Assembly: GCF_000714545.1 (NCBI RefSeq)
Contig: NZ_AUNB01000001.1
Span: 310,001-374,000 of the forward strand
DNA from: Thioclava indica
Lineage (GTDB): Bacteria; Pseudomonadota; Alphaproteobacteria; Rhodobacterales; Rhodobacteraceae
Reading direction: 5' to 3'
Length of the DNA stretch: 64,000 nucleotides
Part shown: positions 36,759 to 45,935 of the stretch, piece after piece
Layout of the letters: the number at the start of each line of letters is the position of its first letter
Numbering within the stretch: the first letter of the stretch is position 1
Translations under genes and position numbers: made by a program
The notes under the pieces: model-generated
What the model was told of the DNA's origin: nothing
Seen by the model: only the letters and a program-made list of their open reading frames with translations
Databases searched by the model: none

Positions 36759-37268
36759 ATGACAGGGTTTCCGACGAGCTTCGGGAAAGAGGATCTCCTC
36801 AAATGCGCGCGCGGCGACCTATTTGGCCCCGGCAATGCGCAGCTTCCCGCGCCGCCGATGCTGATGATGGACCGCATCACCGAGATTTCGGGCGATGGCG
36901 GTGCGCATGGCAAGGGCCATGTGGTCGCCGAATTCGATATCACGCCCGATCTGTGGTTCTTTGAGTGCCATTTCCCCGGCAACCCGATCATGCCGGGCTG
37001 TCTGGGCCTTGACGGGCTGTGGCAGCTCACCGGGTTCAACCTTGGCTGGCGCGGCTGGCAGGGGCGCGGCTATGCGCTGGGTGTCGGCGAGGTCAAGCTG
37101 ACCGGCATGGTGCGCCCGGATCGCAAGATGCTGACCTACAAGATTGATTTCACCAAAGCCATTCAAACGCGCCGCCTGACCATGGGCGTGGCTGATGGCA
37201 TTGTCGAGGCCGATGGCGACGTGATCTATCAGGTCAAGGATATGAAAGTCGCGCTCTCGGAAACCTGA
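36759..37268 (+). CDS. fabA: 3-hydroxydecanoyl-ACP dehydratase/isomerase
   Basis: A 169-aa hot-dog-fold enzyme that dehydrates 3-hydroxydecanoyl-ACP and isomerises trans-2 to cis-3-decenoyl-ACP, the branch point to unsaturated fatty acids. The active-site His71 and Asp85 lie in [20 protein letters not shown]. Length and sequence are standard for FabA and not FabZ. It is the first gene of fabA-fabB-fabI, transcribed away from irr. The spacing to fabB is 28 bp. Confidence 0.97.
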   Translation: MTGFPTSFGKEDLLKCARGDLFGPGNAQLPAPPMLMMDRITEISGDGGAHGKGHVVAEFDITPDLWFFECHFPGNPIMPGCLGLDGLWQLTGFNLGWRGWQGRGYALGVGEVKLTGMVRPDRKMLTYKIDFTKAIQTRRLTMGVADGIVEADGDVIYQVKDMKVALSET

Positions 37269-37296
37269 GCGCTAACGAGAGAAAATGGAGGGCCGC

Positions 37297-38523
37297 ATGC
37301 GCCGTGTCGTCATTACCGGGCTGGGCATCGTCTCGCCCATCGGCAACTCAGCCGAAGAAGTCACCGCCAGCCTGAAGGCCGGCAAATCGGGCATCACCTT
37401 TCAGCCCGAATATGCTGAACTCGGCTTTCGCAGTCAGGTCGCGGGCGTGCCCGTGATTGATCTGGCCGCCAATATCGACAAACGCCAGTTGCGGTTCATG
37501 GGGCCGACAGCCGCCTATGCCTATATCGCGATGGCGCAGGCGATTGCCGATGCGGGGCTTGAGCAGTCCGACATTTCCAACGAGCGCACTGGCCTGATCG
37601 CAGGCTCGGGCGGACCGTCCACCTCGAGTTTCTTTGCGGCGCATCAGATCGTTCAGGAAAAGGGCAGTCCGAAACGGATCGGCCCGTTTGCGGTCACCAA
37701 ATGTATGTCCTCGACCGTCTCGGCCTGCCTTGCCACGCCGTTCCAGATCAAGGGCGTGAACTACTCGATCACCTCGGCCTGCTCGACCAGCGCGCATTGC
37801 ATCGGCAACGCCGCCGAACTGATCCAGATGGGCAAGCAGGACATGATCTTTGCGGGCGGCGGTGAAGAGGTCGACTGGACGCTGTCCTGCCTGTTTGATG
37901 CGATGGGCGCGATGAGCTCGAAATATAACGATACGCCCACCACCGCCGCGCGCGCATTCGATGCGACCCGCGACGGGTTCGTGATCGGCGGCGGCGGCGG
38001 CATGCTGGTTCTTGAGGAACTGGAACACGCCAAAGCACGCGGCGCGAAAATCTACGCTGAAATCACCGGTTACGGCGCGACCTCGGATGGTTATGACATG
38101 GTTGCCCCCTCGGGTGAGGGCGGTGAACGGGCGATGAAACTTGCGGCCTCCACCTTGGCCGAGGGACGCAAGATCACCTATATCAACGCCCATGGCACCT
38201 CGACCGTGGTTGGCGATGTTGTCGAGGTCGAGGCCGTGCGCCGCGCGCTTGGCGATGATCACGCGCCGATCAGTTCGACCAAGTCGATGACCGGGCACGC
38301 GCTTGGCGCGGCGGGTGCGAACGAGGCGATCTACTCGCTTTTGATGATGCAGCACGATTTCATCGCGCCCTCGATCAACGTCACCCAGCTTGACCCTGGC
38401 ATCCGCGAAGGCGAAATCGCCACCAAACTGGTCGAGAATGTGAGCCATGATTCGGTGCTTTCCAACAGCTTCGGCTTTGGCGGCACGAACGCCTCGCTTT
38501 TGATGAGCAAATACAAAGACTAA
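37297..38523 (+). CDS. fabB: 3-oxoacyl-ACP synthase I
   Basis: A 408-aa condensing enzyme that elongates the cis-unsaturated acyl-ACP made by FabA. Catalytic Cys lies in [13 protein letters not shown]; the two His residues are in [12 protein letters not shown] and [10 protein letters not shown]. The ATG at 37297 is preferred because GGAGGG sits 5-6 bp before it; an in-frame ATG at 37285 would place the SD inside the gene. Pairing with fabA marks it as FabB, not FabF. Next gene fabI follows after 26 bp. Confidence 0.96.
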   Translation: MRRVVITGLGIVSPIGNSAEEVTASLKAGKSGITFQPEYAELGFRSQVAGVPVIDLAANIDKRQLRFMGPTAAYAYIAMAQAIADAGLEQSDISNERTGLIAGSGGPSTSSFFAAHQIVQEKGSPKRIGPFAVTKCMSSTVSACLATPFQIKGVNYSITSACSTSAHCIGNAAELIQMGKQDMIFAGGGEEVDWTLSCLFDAMGAMSSKYNDTPTTAARAFDATRDGFVIGGGGGMLVLEELEHAKARGAKIYAEITGYGATSDGYDMVAPSGEGGERAMKLAASTLAEGRKITYINAHGTSTVVGDVVEVEAVRRALGDDHAPISSTKSMTGHALGAAGANEAIYSLLMMQHDFIAPSINVTQLDPGIREGEIATKLVENVSHDSVLSNSFGFGGTNASLLMSKYKD

Positions 38524-38549
38524 ATTAGAAAATCTTGGCGAGGACGGAC

Positions 38550-39338
38550 ATGGCAGATCTGATGAAGGGCAAGCGCGGCCTCGTGATGGGCGTCGCCAAT
38601 GAGCGCTCGATTGCGTGGGGCATCGCCAAGGCGCTGGCCGATGAGGGCGCGGAACTGGCGTTTTCCTATCAGGGCGAGGCGTTTGGCAAGCGGGTCGAAC
38701 CGCTTGCTGCCAGCGTCGGTGCCAGCCTGCTGGTCGATGTCGATGTGACGGATGATGCCTCGATGGATGCGGCCTTTGCGCAGATCAAAGACGAATGGGG
38801 CAGCCTCGATTTCGTGGTCCACGCCATCGCCTTCTCTGACAAGAACGAGCTGACGGGCCGTATCATCGACACCTCACGCGACAACTTTAAGAATTCGCTG
38901 ACGATTTCCTGCTACAGCTTTATCGACGTGGCCAAACGGGCCAGCGAATTGATGAATGACGGCGGCTCGATGATCACGCTGACCTATATGGGGTCGCAGC
39001 GCGTGACGCCGTTCTATAACGTGATGGGCGTGGCCAAGGCGGCGCTGGAATCGGCTGTGCGCTATCTGGCCGCCGATCTGGGACCGGATGGCATTCGCGT
39101 CAACGCCATCTCGCCCGGCCCGATGAAAACGCTGGCGGGCGCGGCAATTGGCGGGGCGCGCAAAACCTTCCGCCACACCGAGGCCAACGCACCTTTGCGC
39201 CACAACGCCACGCTCGAGGCGATCGGTGGCACCGCCGTTTACCTGTGCTCGGATTACGGCGCTTGCACCAGCGGTGAGATCATCTCGGTCGATAGCGGCT
39301 ATCACGTCATGGGCATGCCCGCCGCCGATAACCTCTAG
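38550..39338 (+). CDS. fabI: Enoyl-ACP reductase (NADH)
   Basis: A 262-aa short-chain dehydrogenase fold enzyme completing each fatty-acid elongation cycle. It has the FabI-type nucleotide loop GVANERSIAWGIAKAL, the catalytic Tyr-x6-Lys in FYNVMGVAKAALES and the substrate-loop start ISPGPMKTLAGAAIGG. The ATG at 38550 has GAGGACG upstream. It completes fabA-fabB-fabI. The Tyr/Lys region and MITLTYMGSQRVTP are consistent with a triclosan-sensitive type I FabI, although sensitivity cannot be read directly. Confidence 0.95.
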   Translation: MADLMKGKRGLVMGVANERSIAWGIAKALADEGAELAFSYQGEAFGKRVEPLAASVGASLLVDVDVTDDASMDAAFAQIKDEWGSLDFVVHAIAFSDKNELTGRIIDTSRDNFKNSLTISCYSFIDVAKRASELMNDGGSMITLTYMGSQRVTPFYNVMGVAKAALESAVRYLAADLGPDGIRVNAISPGPMKTLAGAAIGGARKTFRHTEANAPLRHNATLEAIGGTAVYLCSDYGACTSGEIISVDSGYHVMGMPAADNL

Positions 39339-39385
39339 GCGAATGCCTGCCCCGCGCGCTAGACTGGTCGCGGAGAGGAGCCATC

Positions 39386-40057
39386 ATGTCCATTCAGCTT
39401 TGCGTCTTTGACGCTTACGGCACGTTGTTCGATGTCGATGCCGCCGCGCGCGATCTGGCGCTAGAGGAGCCGCCCCTGCAGGAAATCTGGCCACGACTGG
39501 CCGCCGATTGGCGGCGCAAACAGCTTGAATATAGCTGGCTGCGCGAGATCATGGGCGATTACGTCGATTTCTGGCAATTGACCCGCGACGGGCTGGACTG
39601 GGCGATGGAGGCGCAGGGGCTAAACGATCCCGAACTGGCCAATCGCCTGATGGCCCTTTATCGCGAATTGCCCGCCTATCCGGAAGTCCCCGAGATGCTG
39701 GAAGCGCTGCACCTTCGCGGCATCGGGCGCGCAATTCTGTCCAACGGCTCGCCCGATATGCTGGAGGCTGCGGTGCATACCGCCGGAATCGGGCCGCTGC
39801 TGGATGAGGTGCTGTCGGTTGCCGATCTCGGCCGGTTCAAACCGACCGCCTCGGTTTACAAGCTGATCGCAGATCGCATGGGCGTCGCGCCCGAACAGAC
39901 TGTGTTTGTCTCCTCCAACGGCTGGGATGCAGCGGGCGCGGCCAAGGCCGGGTTCCGCGTGCTTTGGATCAATCGCGCGGGCGCACCGCCCGAACGGCTG
40001 CCCTACAAACCTGCAGCAATCCTGAACGATCTGCGCGCCGTGCCCGATTGGGTATAG
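39386..40057 (+). CDS. Haloacid dehalogenase type II
   Basis: A 223-aa HAD-superfamily hydrolase. The nucleophile motif is CVFDAYGTLFDVDAAA; motif II is ILSNGSPDML; the Lys/Asp motifs are GRFKPTASVYKLI and VFVSSNGWDAAGAAKAGF, with WINRAGAPPE near the end. This pattern matches L-2-haloacid dehalogenases, which release halide from 2-haloalkanoates, though many annotated members act on other substrates. GGAGAGGAG is near the ATG. It stands alone between fabI and a convergent membrane-protein gene. Confidence 0.9.
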   Translation: MSIQLCVFDAYGTLFDVDAAARDLALEEPPLQEIWPRLAADWRRKQLEYSWLREIMGDYVDFWQLTRDGLDWAMEAQGLNDPELANRLMALYRELPAYPEVPEMLEALHLRGIGRAILSNGSPDMLEAAVHTAGIGPLLDEVLSVADLGRFKPTASVYKLIADRMGVAPEQTVFVSSNGWDAAGAAKAGFRVLWINRAGAPPERLPYKPAAILNDLRAVPDWV

Positions 40058-40061
40058 GCGC

Positions 40062-40658
40062 TTAATCGTCCTCCCCCATCTTTCGCAGCGCATTGCGCAG
40101 CCGCAAGGTCTGCGCGTTAAACCCCGCTGCATCGCCATAATCGACGAAATCGCAGTAATGGCCATGCTGCCCTTCAACGCGGCGCGCATGTTTGATCGGA
40201 CACCAGAATTGCTCGGTGCGCGCGGCGACTTCACGCACATAGCTCAGCAGCCCGTTGCCATAGCCGCAATAGACGCAGTTCAGTTTCTGCAACGCGTTCA
40301 GATAGGCCAGATGTTGACGGTCAATCGCGATGTGATCGGCGCGTTTCACCTTGGCGATATGATAGATCGGAAAGCAGATCACCTGATAGATCGTCACGAA
40401 AATATCGAGCAAAACGAATGGGATAATGAGCGAATAGATCACCGGAGCACTCAGTACCACCATCGGGCGTGTGCGCTTGAGGAAAATCCACAAATTCACC
40501 CGCGCACGCCGCTGCGCCTCACGCGTGCTTTGCTCAAACACCACGCGATTATGTTCTAGCCGATACGCCATCGCATCGCGGCGCATCGCCCATTCCGCCT
40601 CGATTTCCTCTTCGATCTCATTCAGTTTTTCGTGCAATCTATCAAGCTTATCAGGCAT
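40062..40658 (-). CDS. Conserved membrane protein of unknown function
   Basis: A 198-aa protein I cannot name. The start at 40658 has AAAGGAGAG upstream. It has an acidic coiled N-terminus (KLDRLHEKLNEIEEEIEAEW), a basic helix, then two adjacent hydrophobic segments (MVVLSAPVIYSLIIPFVLL and the next IFVTIYQVICFPIYHIA), and a soluble tail with Cys and His residues (LNCVYCGYGNGLLSYVREVA...FWCPIKHARRVEGQHGHYCDF) that could bind metal. I recall similar proteins in many Rhodobacteraceae, but no function. It overlaps no gene and is divergent from the alpha/beta hydrolase. Confidence 0.75.
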   Translation of the reverse strand: MPDKLDRLHEKLNEIEEEIEAEWAMRRDAMAYRLEHNRVVFEQSTREAQRRARVNLWIFLKRTRPMVVLSAPVIYSLIIPFVLLDIFVTIYQVICFPIYHIAKVKRADHIAIDRQHLAYLNALQKLNCVYCGYGNGLLSYVREVAARTEQFWCPIKHARRVEGQHGHYCDFVDYGDAAGFNAQTLRLRNALRKMGEDD

Positions 40659-40718
40659 GGAACTCTCCTTTGAACGCAGTATGATCCCAGCAGCCACAGC
40701 ATGCCAGAGGAGAGCGAC

Positions 40719-41540
40719 ATGAAGTTTTTCACCGCCGATGACGGGGCAAAAATCGCCTATCTTGATGACGGCACGGGCGTGCCGGTTTTGGCGCTCGCGG
40801 GGTTGACGCGCACGGTGCATGATTTCGACTATATGGCGCCGCATCTGGACGGTATCCGTTTGATCCGCATGGATTATCGCGGGCGTGGGCAAAGCGACTG
40901 GACGGGCCAGACCAGCTACAGCGTGCCGCGCGAAGGGGCGGATGCGCTGCAACTTCTCAACCATCTGGGGCTTGATCGCGCAGCAATCCTTGGCACCTCG
41001 CGTGGCGGGCTGATCGCGATGTATCTTGCGGCGACCGCGAAAGAGCGCATGACCGGCCTTTGCCTCAATGATGTCGGTCCGGTGCTGGAGCAGGACGGGC
41101 TGAACAAGATCTTCGACTATATCGGGCGCAATCCGGCGGCCAAAACCCATGCCGAGATGGCGGCAAAGCTGCCTGCCGCGATGACCGGCTTTGCCAATGT
41201 TCCCGAGGGCCGGTGGCTGGAAGAAAGCCACCATCACTATCGGCAAACCGACACGGGGCTGATCATCAACTACGACCCTGCCCTGCGCGAGGCGTTTCTG
41301 GACGCCTTCAAGCATGGCGTCGCCGAGGCCTGGCCGCTGTTTGACGCCTGCGCCGAGCTACCGATGGCGCTTATTCACGGCGCGAATTCCGATCTGCTCA
41401 GCGACGCGACGGTCGCCAAGATGCGCGCACAGCGCCCCGATATGATCTACGCATCCGTGCCCGACCGCTCGCATATCCCGTTTCTCGACGAACCAGAGGC
41501 GCTGGCGGCGCTGCGAAGCTGGATCGCCAAGCTAAACTAG
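40719..41540 (+). CDS. Alpha/beta hydrolase
   Basis: A 273-aa alpha/beta-hydrolase-fold enzyme. Features are the oxyanion region LALAGLTRTVHDFDY, the strand-turn RMDYRGRGQSDW, the nucleophile elbow GTSRGGLIA with Ser, a probable acid in the HGANSDLLS segment and a C-terminal catalytic His in DRSHIPFLDEPEA. The ATG at 40719 follows GAGGAGAG. Substrate unknown. A DMT transporter starts 10 bp downstream, so the two are probably co-transcribed. Confidence 0.88.
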   Translation: MKFFTADDGAKIAYLDDGTGVPVLALAGLTRTVHDFDYMAPHLDGIRLIRMDYRGRGQSDWTGQTSYSVPREGADALQLLNHLGLDRAAILGTSRGGLIAMYLAATAKERMTGLCLNDVGPVLEQDGLNKIFDYIGRNPAAKTHAEMAAKLPAAMTGFANVPEGRWLEESHHHYRQTDTGLIINYDPALREAFLDAFKHGVAEAWPLFDACAELPMALIHGANSDLLSDATVAKMRAQRPDMIYASVPDRSHIPFLDEPEALAALRSWIAKLN

Positions 41541-41549
41541 CTCCTGCGC

Positions 41550-42449
41550 ATGAACGAGGCCCGCATCACCCTGATCGCCAGCGCGATCACCCTCACCACT
41601 GGCGTAATCTGGGGCCTCTACTGGCTGCCGGTGCGCGCCTTGGCCGATCACGGTTTTGCAGGCGCTTGGGGTACCTTGGTCATCACGCTCGGGGCGCTGA
41701 TCGTGCTGGCCCCCGGTGCCTATGCGCGCCGCTTCGACATCGCGCGCAGCCCAAAATTCGCTTTGTTTTCCATCGCATTAGGTGGGGCGGCCTTTGCGCT
41801 CTACTCGATCGGATTTCTCTATGGCCGGGTCGCGCTGATCATTCTGCTTTGGTGCCTCACCCCAGTCTGGAGCACGCTGATCGCGCGGTTCATCATGGGC
41901 TGGCCCACGCCGGCCTTGCGCATCTTGGCGATGATCGTCGGGATCGTGGGCCTTGCGCTGATGTTGGGCGCTGGGGGAGGATTGCCACTGCCGCGCAACG
42001 TGGGAGAGTGGATGTCGCTGCTCGGAGGTCTGCTATGGTCAATAGCGACGACGGGTATGCGGGCGAAATCCACGCTGCAACCGGGACCGTCGGCCTTTGT
42101 CTTTGCGCTTGGGGCGGCGGCCGCCTGCGCTGTGCTTGTGCCGATCCTGCACCCCACGCCAACAGTGCAAGAGACACAAGGCCTGCTCGCCCCGCTTGCC
42201 CTTGCGCTGGTTTCGGGCGCGCTGTGGTGGGGGCTGTCGCTGGCGGCGTTGCTGTGGGCCACCCAACGCATCGACCCCGCGCGTATTGGCATCCTGATGA
42301 TGACCGAGGTGGTGGTGGGCGCGGCCTCGGCTGCTGCACTTGCCCATGAAACGCTGTCCACGCTTGAAATGGCTGGCGGCGCATTGGTGCTGGCCGCCGG
42401 AGTGCTGGAGCTATGGCCCGTGAAACCTGCCCAGCGTGAACAAACGTAA
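41550..42449 (+). CDS. DMT superfamily transporter (EamA domains)
   Basis: A 299-aa inner-membrane protein with about ten hydrophobic helices in two EamA-type halves. The opening ITLTTGVIWGLYWLPVRALA and segments WCLTPVWSTLIARFI and GILMMTEVVVGAASAAALA are typical of drug/metabolite exporters. The substrate is unknown. It follows the alpha/beta hydrolase by 10 bp and ends at a bidirectional terminator shared with efp. Confidence 0.88.
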   Translation: MNEARITLIASAITLTTGVIWGLYWLPVRALADHGFAGAWGTLVITLGALIVLAPGAYARRFDIARSPKFALFSIALGGAAFALYSIGFLYGRVALIILLWCLTPVWSTLIARFIMGWPTPALRILAMIVGIVGLALMLGAGGGLPLPRNVGEWMSLLGGLLWSIATTGMRAKSTLQPGPSAFVFALGAAAACAVLVPILHPTPTVQETQGLLAPLALALVSGALWWGLSLAALLWATQRIDPARIGILMMTEVVVGAASAAALAHETLSTLEMAGGALVLAAGVLELWPVKPAQREQT

Positions 42450-42450
42450 A

Positions 42451-42470
42451 AAGGCGCCCCGAGAGGCGCC
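42451..42470. terminator. Bidirectional terminator between DMT gene and efp
   Basis: AAGGCGCC (42451-42458) pairs with GGCGCC (42465-42470) around CCGAGA. The A-run on the left becomes TTTTT on the minus strand, so termination is stronger for efp. Confidence 0.8.
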
Positions 42471-42496
42471 CTTTCAAACCATCAGTCGCGACAGGA

Positions 42497-43066
42497 TCAA
42501 TCCTTGGCGCGCTCCACATAGGTGCTGTCGTCGGTGTTGATCACGATGCGTGTGCCCGCGCCGATATGGGGGGGCACCATGACGCGGATGCCGCCCGTGC
42601 AGGTCGAAGGTTTGTAGCTGGAAGACGCCGTCTGACCCTTGACGACCGGCTCGGTTTCTTCAACCTCAACCGTCACCTTTTGGGGCAGTTCAATCGCAAT
42701 CGCAGCCCCTTGGAACGTCTTGAGATACACTCGCAGACCATCGCGCAAAAACACTTTCGCATCGCCAATCACGTCTTCTTGGACCGCAATCTGCTCGTAA
42801 GTGTTGGGCTCCATAAAGTGATAGCCCTCGCCATCCTCATAGAGGAAGTCATACTCGTCATCCTCAACATGGGCGCGCTCAACCTGCTCGGTGGTGCGCC
42901 AGCGCTCGCTGACCTTGGTGCCATCGGAAATGCGGCGCATATCGACCTGCGTCACGGGCGTGCCCTTGCCGGGATGGATGTTTTGGGCCGTGATCACGAC
43001 ATATAGCTTGTCGTCGATTTCAAGCACATTGCCCTTGCGGACCGAAGACGCGATGACTTTGACCAT
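42497..43066 (-). CDS. efp: Elongation factor P
   Basis: A 189-aa translation factor that rescues ribosomes stalled at polyproline. Three OB-like domains are present; domain I carries the modification loop IHPGKGTP with Lys34, the residue beta-lysylated by EpmA in bacteria of this EF-P type. The start ATG at 43066 gives [23 protein letters not shown], a perfect palindrome, lies at 43067-43076 and includes the Shine-Dalgarno. The gene is divergent from epmA with a 99-bp spacer, a functional pairing. Confidence 0.97.
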   Translation of the reverse strand: MVKVIASSVRKGNVLEIDDKLYVVITAQNIHPGKGTPVTQVDMRRISDGTKVSERWRTTEQVERAHVEDDEYDFLYEDGEGYHFMEPNTYEQIAVQEDVIGDAKVFLRDGLRVYLKTFQGAAIAIELPQKVTVEVEETEPVVKGQTASSSYKPSTCTGGIRVMVPPHIGAGTRIVINTDDSTYVERAKD

Positions 43067-43076
43067 GGGATATCCC
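43067..43076. promoter_or_regulatory. Palindrome at the efp ribosome-binding site
   Basis: GGGATATCCC is a perfect 10-bp palindrome directly before the efp ATG and overlaps the AAGGGA Shine-Dalgarno. It could be chance or a weak translation control point. Confidence 0.3.
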
Positions 43077-43165
43077 TTGTGAATTCGCAAAAAACAGGCT
43101 CTGGCGCCCGGATTGCTGAGCGCCTAAACCATTTGGACCCGGATTTCCAGCCTGAAAGCCACGCT

Positions 43166-44197
43166 ATGCCCCGCCCCTTCTGGCATCCTGACCGCCATGC
43201 CGACCGCCGCCCCGCGCTGCTGGCGCGCAATCGCATTCAAACCGCGATCCGGGGCTGGCTGGCGGATGAGGGCTTTCTTGAGGTCGACCCCAGCGCGCTG
43301 CAAACCAGCCCCGGCAACGAGGCGCATCTGCACGCCTTTTCGACCCAAGCCATGGGCAATGACGGGCAGCCGCGCACGATGTATCTGCACACCTCGCCTG
43401 AATTCGCGATGAAAAAGCTGCTGGCGGCGGGCGAACCCCGGATCGCGACCTTCGCCCATGTTTGGCGCAACCGCGAGCGCGGTGCCCGCCACAGTCCGGA
43501 ATTCACCATGCTGGAATGGTATCGCGCGGGCGCGGATTACACCGATCTGATGGCTGATTGCGCCGCGATCTTGCGCCTTGCCGCACAGGCGGCCGGGGCC
43601 ACGCTGTTTGTCCATAACGGCGTGGACTGCGACCCGTTTGCTGTGCCCGAGCGGCTCTCGGTGGCCGACGCTTTCACGCGTTATGCCGGGATCGATCTGC
43701 TGGCGACCTGCGACGAGGTGACAACCAATGCCGCGGCCCTGCGTGCGCAATGTGACAGCATCGGCTTTAGCGTGGCCGCTGATGATAGCTGGTCGGACAT
43801 GGTGTCAAAGCTGCTGGTCGCCAAGGTCGAGCCGCATCTGGGCCATGGCCGCGCGACGATCCTGGATCGCTACCCGCTGGCCGAGGCCGCACTGGCCCGC
43901 CCCACCCCGGATGATCCGCGTCTTGCCGAGCGGTTCGAGCTATACGCGTGCGGGGTCGAGCTGGCCAACGGCTTTGGCGAGCTGACCGACGCGATCGAGC
44001 AACGCCGCCGTTTCACCGCCGATATGGACTTAAAAGAGCAGCTTTACGGCGAGCGCTATCCGCTGGACGAAGACTTCCTCGCCGCCCTTGCGTTCATGCC
44101 CGCCGCCTCGGGAATCGCACTTGGTTTCGACCGGCTGGTGATGCTCGCCACCGGCGCGCCCAAAATCGACGATGTGATCTGGGTGCCGGTGGGCTAA
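43166..44197 (+). CDS. epmA: EF-P lysine aminoacylase EpmA (GenX/PoxA)
   Basis: A 343-aa class II lysyl-tRNA-synthetase paralogue without the anticodon-binding domain; it attaches beta-lysine to Lys34 of EF-P. Class II motifs are visible: YLHTSPEFAMKKLL, VWRNRERGARHSPEFTMLEWYR (motif 2) and GIALGFDRLVMLATG (motif 3), with LANGFGELTDAIEQRRRF. The length matches E. coli EpmA (325 aa). The start at 43166 leaves a short N-terminal stretch before NRIQTAIRGWLADEGFLEVD; a GTG at 43079 is an in-frame alternative. epmB, which makes the beta-lysine, is not in the window. Confidence 0.94.
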   Translation: MPRPFWHPDRHADRRPALLARNRIQTAIRGWLADEGFLEVDPSALQTSPGNEAHLHAFSTQAMGNDGQPRTMYLHTSPEFAMKKLLAAGEPRIATFAHVWRNRERGARHSPEFTMLEWYRAGADYTDLMADCAAILRLAAQAAGATLFVHNGVDCDPFAVPERLSVADAFTRYAGIDLLATCDEVTTNAAALRAQCDSIGFSVAADDSWSDMVSKLLVAKVEPHLGHGRATILDRYPLAEAALARPTPDDPRLAERFELYACGVELANGFGELTDAIEQRRRFTADMDLKEQLYGERYPLDEDFLAALAFMPAASGIALGFDRLVMLATGAPKIDDVIWVPVG

Positions 44198-44201
44198 GGC
44201 G

Positions 44202-44579
44202 CTATTTGCTTTGCGCTGCGTGTTCCTTCAGAACCGCCAGCGACACTTCGCGTAGCGCATCGCGATGGGTTGAGGCAAGCATGACCTTGGGCGCGCACCC
44301 CTCTAGCGCTGCATCGGCAAACCGCGCCGCACATAGGCACCAGCGGTCCCCCGGCTTGAGCCCCGCGAACCCGTATTCGGGGCGCGGCGTGCTCAGGTCA
44401 TTGCCGACATATTTCGACCAGGCCAGAAATTCCGCCGTCATCAGCGCGCAAACCGTATGCGAGCCGGAATCCTCCCAGCAGGTGTTGCAACTGCCATCGC
44501 GGAAAAACCCGGTCATCGGGCGTTTCGAGCAAGGCTGCAACGCCTCGCCCAGCACATTCACCGCCTCATACATCTGCAT
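44202..44579 (-). CDS. DUF2237 family protein
   Basis: A 125-aa soluble protein. The family pattern is clear: NVLGEALQPCS, MTGFFRDGSCNT, SGSHTVCALMTAEFLAWSKYVGNDLSTP, GLKPGDRWCLCAARFADA. Several conserved Cys residues suggest metal or redox chemistry but no function is established. It follows the serine hydrolase by 34 bp on the same strand. Its leader contains AAAGGGG in a duplicated 16/17-bp sequence (44587-44621). Confidence 0.9.
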   Translation of the reverse strand: MQMYEAVNVLGEALQPCSKRPMTGFFRDGSCNTCWEDSGSHTVCALMTAEFLAWSKYVGNDLSTPRPEYGFAGLKPGDRWCLCAARFADAALEGCAPKVMLASTHRDALREVSLAVLKEHAAQSK

Positions 44580-44586
44580 CGCGCTT

Positions 44587-44621
44587 GGCCCCTTTCACAA
44601 AGTCGGCCCCTTTTCACAAAG
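44587..44621. repeat. Imperfect 16/17-bp direct duplication
   Basis: GGCCCCTTTCACAAAG (44587-44602) and GGCCCCTTTTCACAAAG (44605-44621) differ by one T. One copy contains the stop codon of the serine hydrolase gene, the other supplies the likely Shine-Dalgarno of the DUF2237 gene. Confidence 0.8.
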
Positions 44622-45774
44622 CTTCCGCGATGCGCCGCAGCATGGCAAGGTTTTCCGCGTCCACGCCATCCCCTTTGAAGCCGCGATCGGCGGAATTGAC
44701 CGCAATTACGGCATTATGGGCGGGATTGATGTAGATATACTGGCCGTAAATCCCATGCGCGAAATAATCGCCGCCATGTTGGGCCGTATCGGTGGGCACC
44801 CACCATTGAAAGCCATAGCCCGCCCCGCCCGGCGCTTGCAGTGACGTCGAGGCCGCGACCCAATCGGCGGGCACGATCTGGTGGCCTTGCCATTGCCCGT
44901 CTTGCAAAAACATCTGCCCAAAGCGCGCATAATCGCGGGTGCGCAGGTTCAGCCCGCCCAGCACAAACGAGGTGCCCTCGCCATCCGTCAGCATTACCGG
45001 CGAGGCCTCCAGCCCCAGCGGTTTGATAATCAGATCATCCATCGCTACCGCCGGATCGGCCCCAGTGGCCCCCGCAATCACCATGCCCAAAACATGAGTA
45101 TCGATCGAGACGTAATGCATCCGCGCCCCGGGATTGGCCGCGCGCATTTTCAGCGAGGCGGCGAAATCATTCATCGACCCGCCCAGCGCCAGCACCCGGC
45201 CCATGCGGTTGATGTCGGAATTGTAATCGAGATAATCCTCGTTAAAGGCCACCCCCGAAGACATCGTCAGCACATCGCGAATGCTGGCCCCGTCATAAGC
45301 CGAGCCCTTGAGCGCGGGCGCATATTGCGTCACCTGCGCATCCAGATCGGGGATCGTGCCGTTGTCATGTAAAATGCCGAAGGTGGCGGAGAGAAAGGAT
45401 TTCGCGACCGACCAGCTGATACGTTCGTCATCGGGCTTGGTGTCGCGGTAATAGTCCTCAAACACCCGTTTGCCATCATGCAGCACCACCAGCCCCGTCA
45501 CCCAGCGCCGGTCGATCCAATCCTGCGCGCCTGCGGGCAGCGTGATCTGCGCGCCCTCGGGCAAGGGAGCCACCGGCCCAGCGCCACGATCCAGCACGCG
45601 CGAGCGAAACAGCGCAGGCATATCCGAGAAATTGGCAGTGATCCGGTCGGCATCAAACAGGTGATTGACCGCCCAAAGCCGCGCGATTTCCTGACGCTTC
45701 CATATCGCCAGCCCCGCCACGACGATCACCAAGACAGCCAGTATTCGCAACGTCCAACGTAGAAATCTCCGCAT
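44614..45774 (-). CDS. Serine hydrolase (beta-lactamase/class C-like)
   Basis: A 386-aa membrane-anchored hydrolase of the class C beta-lactamase/transpeptidase fold. One N-terminal hydrophobic helix (LRILAVLVIVVAGLAIW) is followed by a periplasmic domain. The catalytic Ser-x-x-Lys is SVAK (in RISWSVAKSFLSATFG) and the second motif is the Tyr of MHYVSIDTH. A C-terminal HGIYGQYIYI replaces the usual KTG with HG-type residues. The ATG at 45774 has GGAGGGG upstream. Such proteins include esterases and peptidases; real beta-lactam hydrolysis is unlikely. Confidence 0.87.
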   Translation of the reverse strand: MRRFLRWTLRILAVLVIVVAGLAIWKRQEIARLWAVNHLFDADRITANFSDMPALFRSRVLDRGAGPVAPLPEGAQITLPAGAQDWIDRRWVTGLVVLHDGKRVFEDYYRDTKPDDERISWSVAKSFLSATFGILHDNGTIPDLDAQVTQYAPALKGSAYDGASIRDVLTMSSGVAFNEDYLDYNSDINRMGRVLALGGSMNDFAASLKMRAANPGARMHYVSIDTHVLGMVIAGATGADPAVAMDDLIIKPLGLEASPVMLTDGEGTSFVLGGLNLRTRDYARFGQMFLQDGQWQGHQIVPADWVAASTSLQAPGGAGYGFQWWVPTDTAQHGGDYFAHGIYGQYIYINPAHNAVIAVNSADRGFKGDGVDAENLAMLRRIAEAL

Positions 45775-45935
45775 GATCCCCTCCCCAGGATTATCCGGGA
45801 TCACCCAAACACGCGCCGTCCCGCTCTCACAAGCAAGACGGCGCGTCACCACGGAAATTCTCGGCTTGCCGAACCACAGCATCGCCCAGCGCGCGGATCA
45901 GCGGCGCGTGTATCGCAGACATAACCAGCGCGCGC

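Noticed and set aside
44614-45774. True beta-lactamase resistance gene
   Set aside because: Only the general serine-hydrolase fold is present; the KTG motif is not, and the N-terminal anchor fits an esterase/peptidase.
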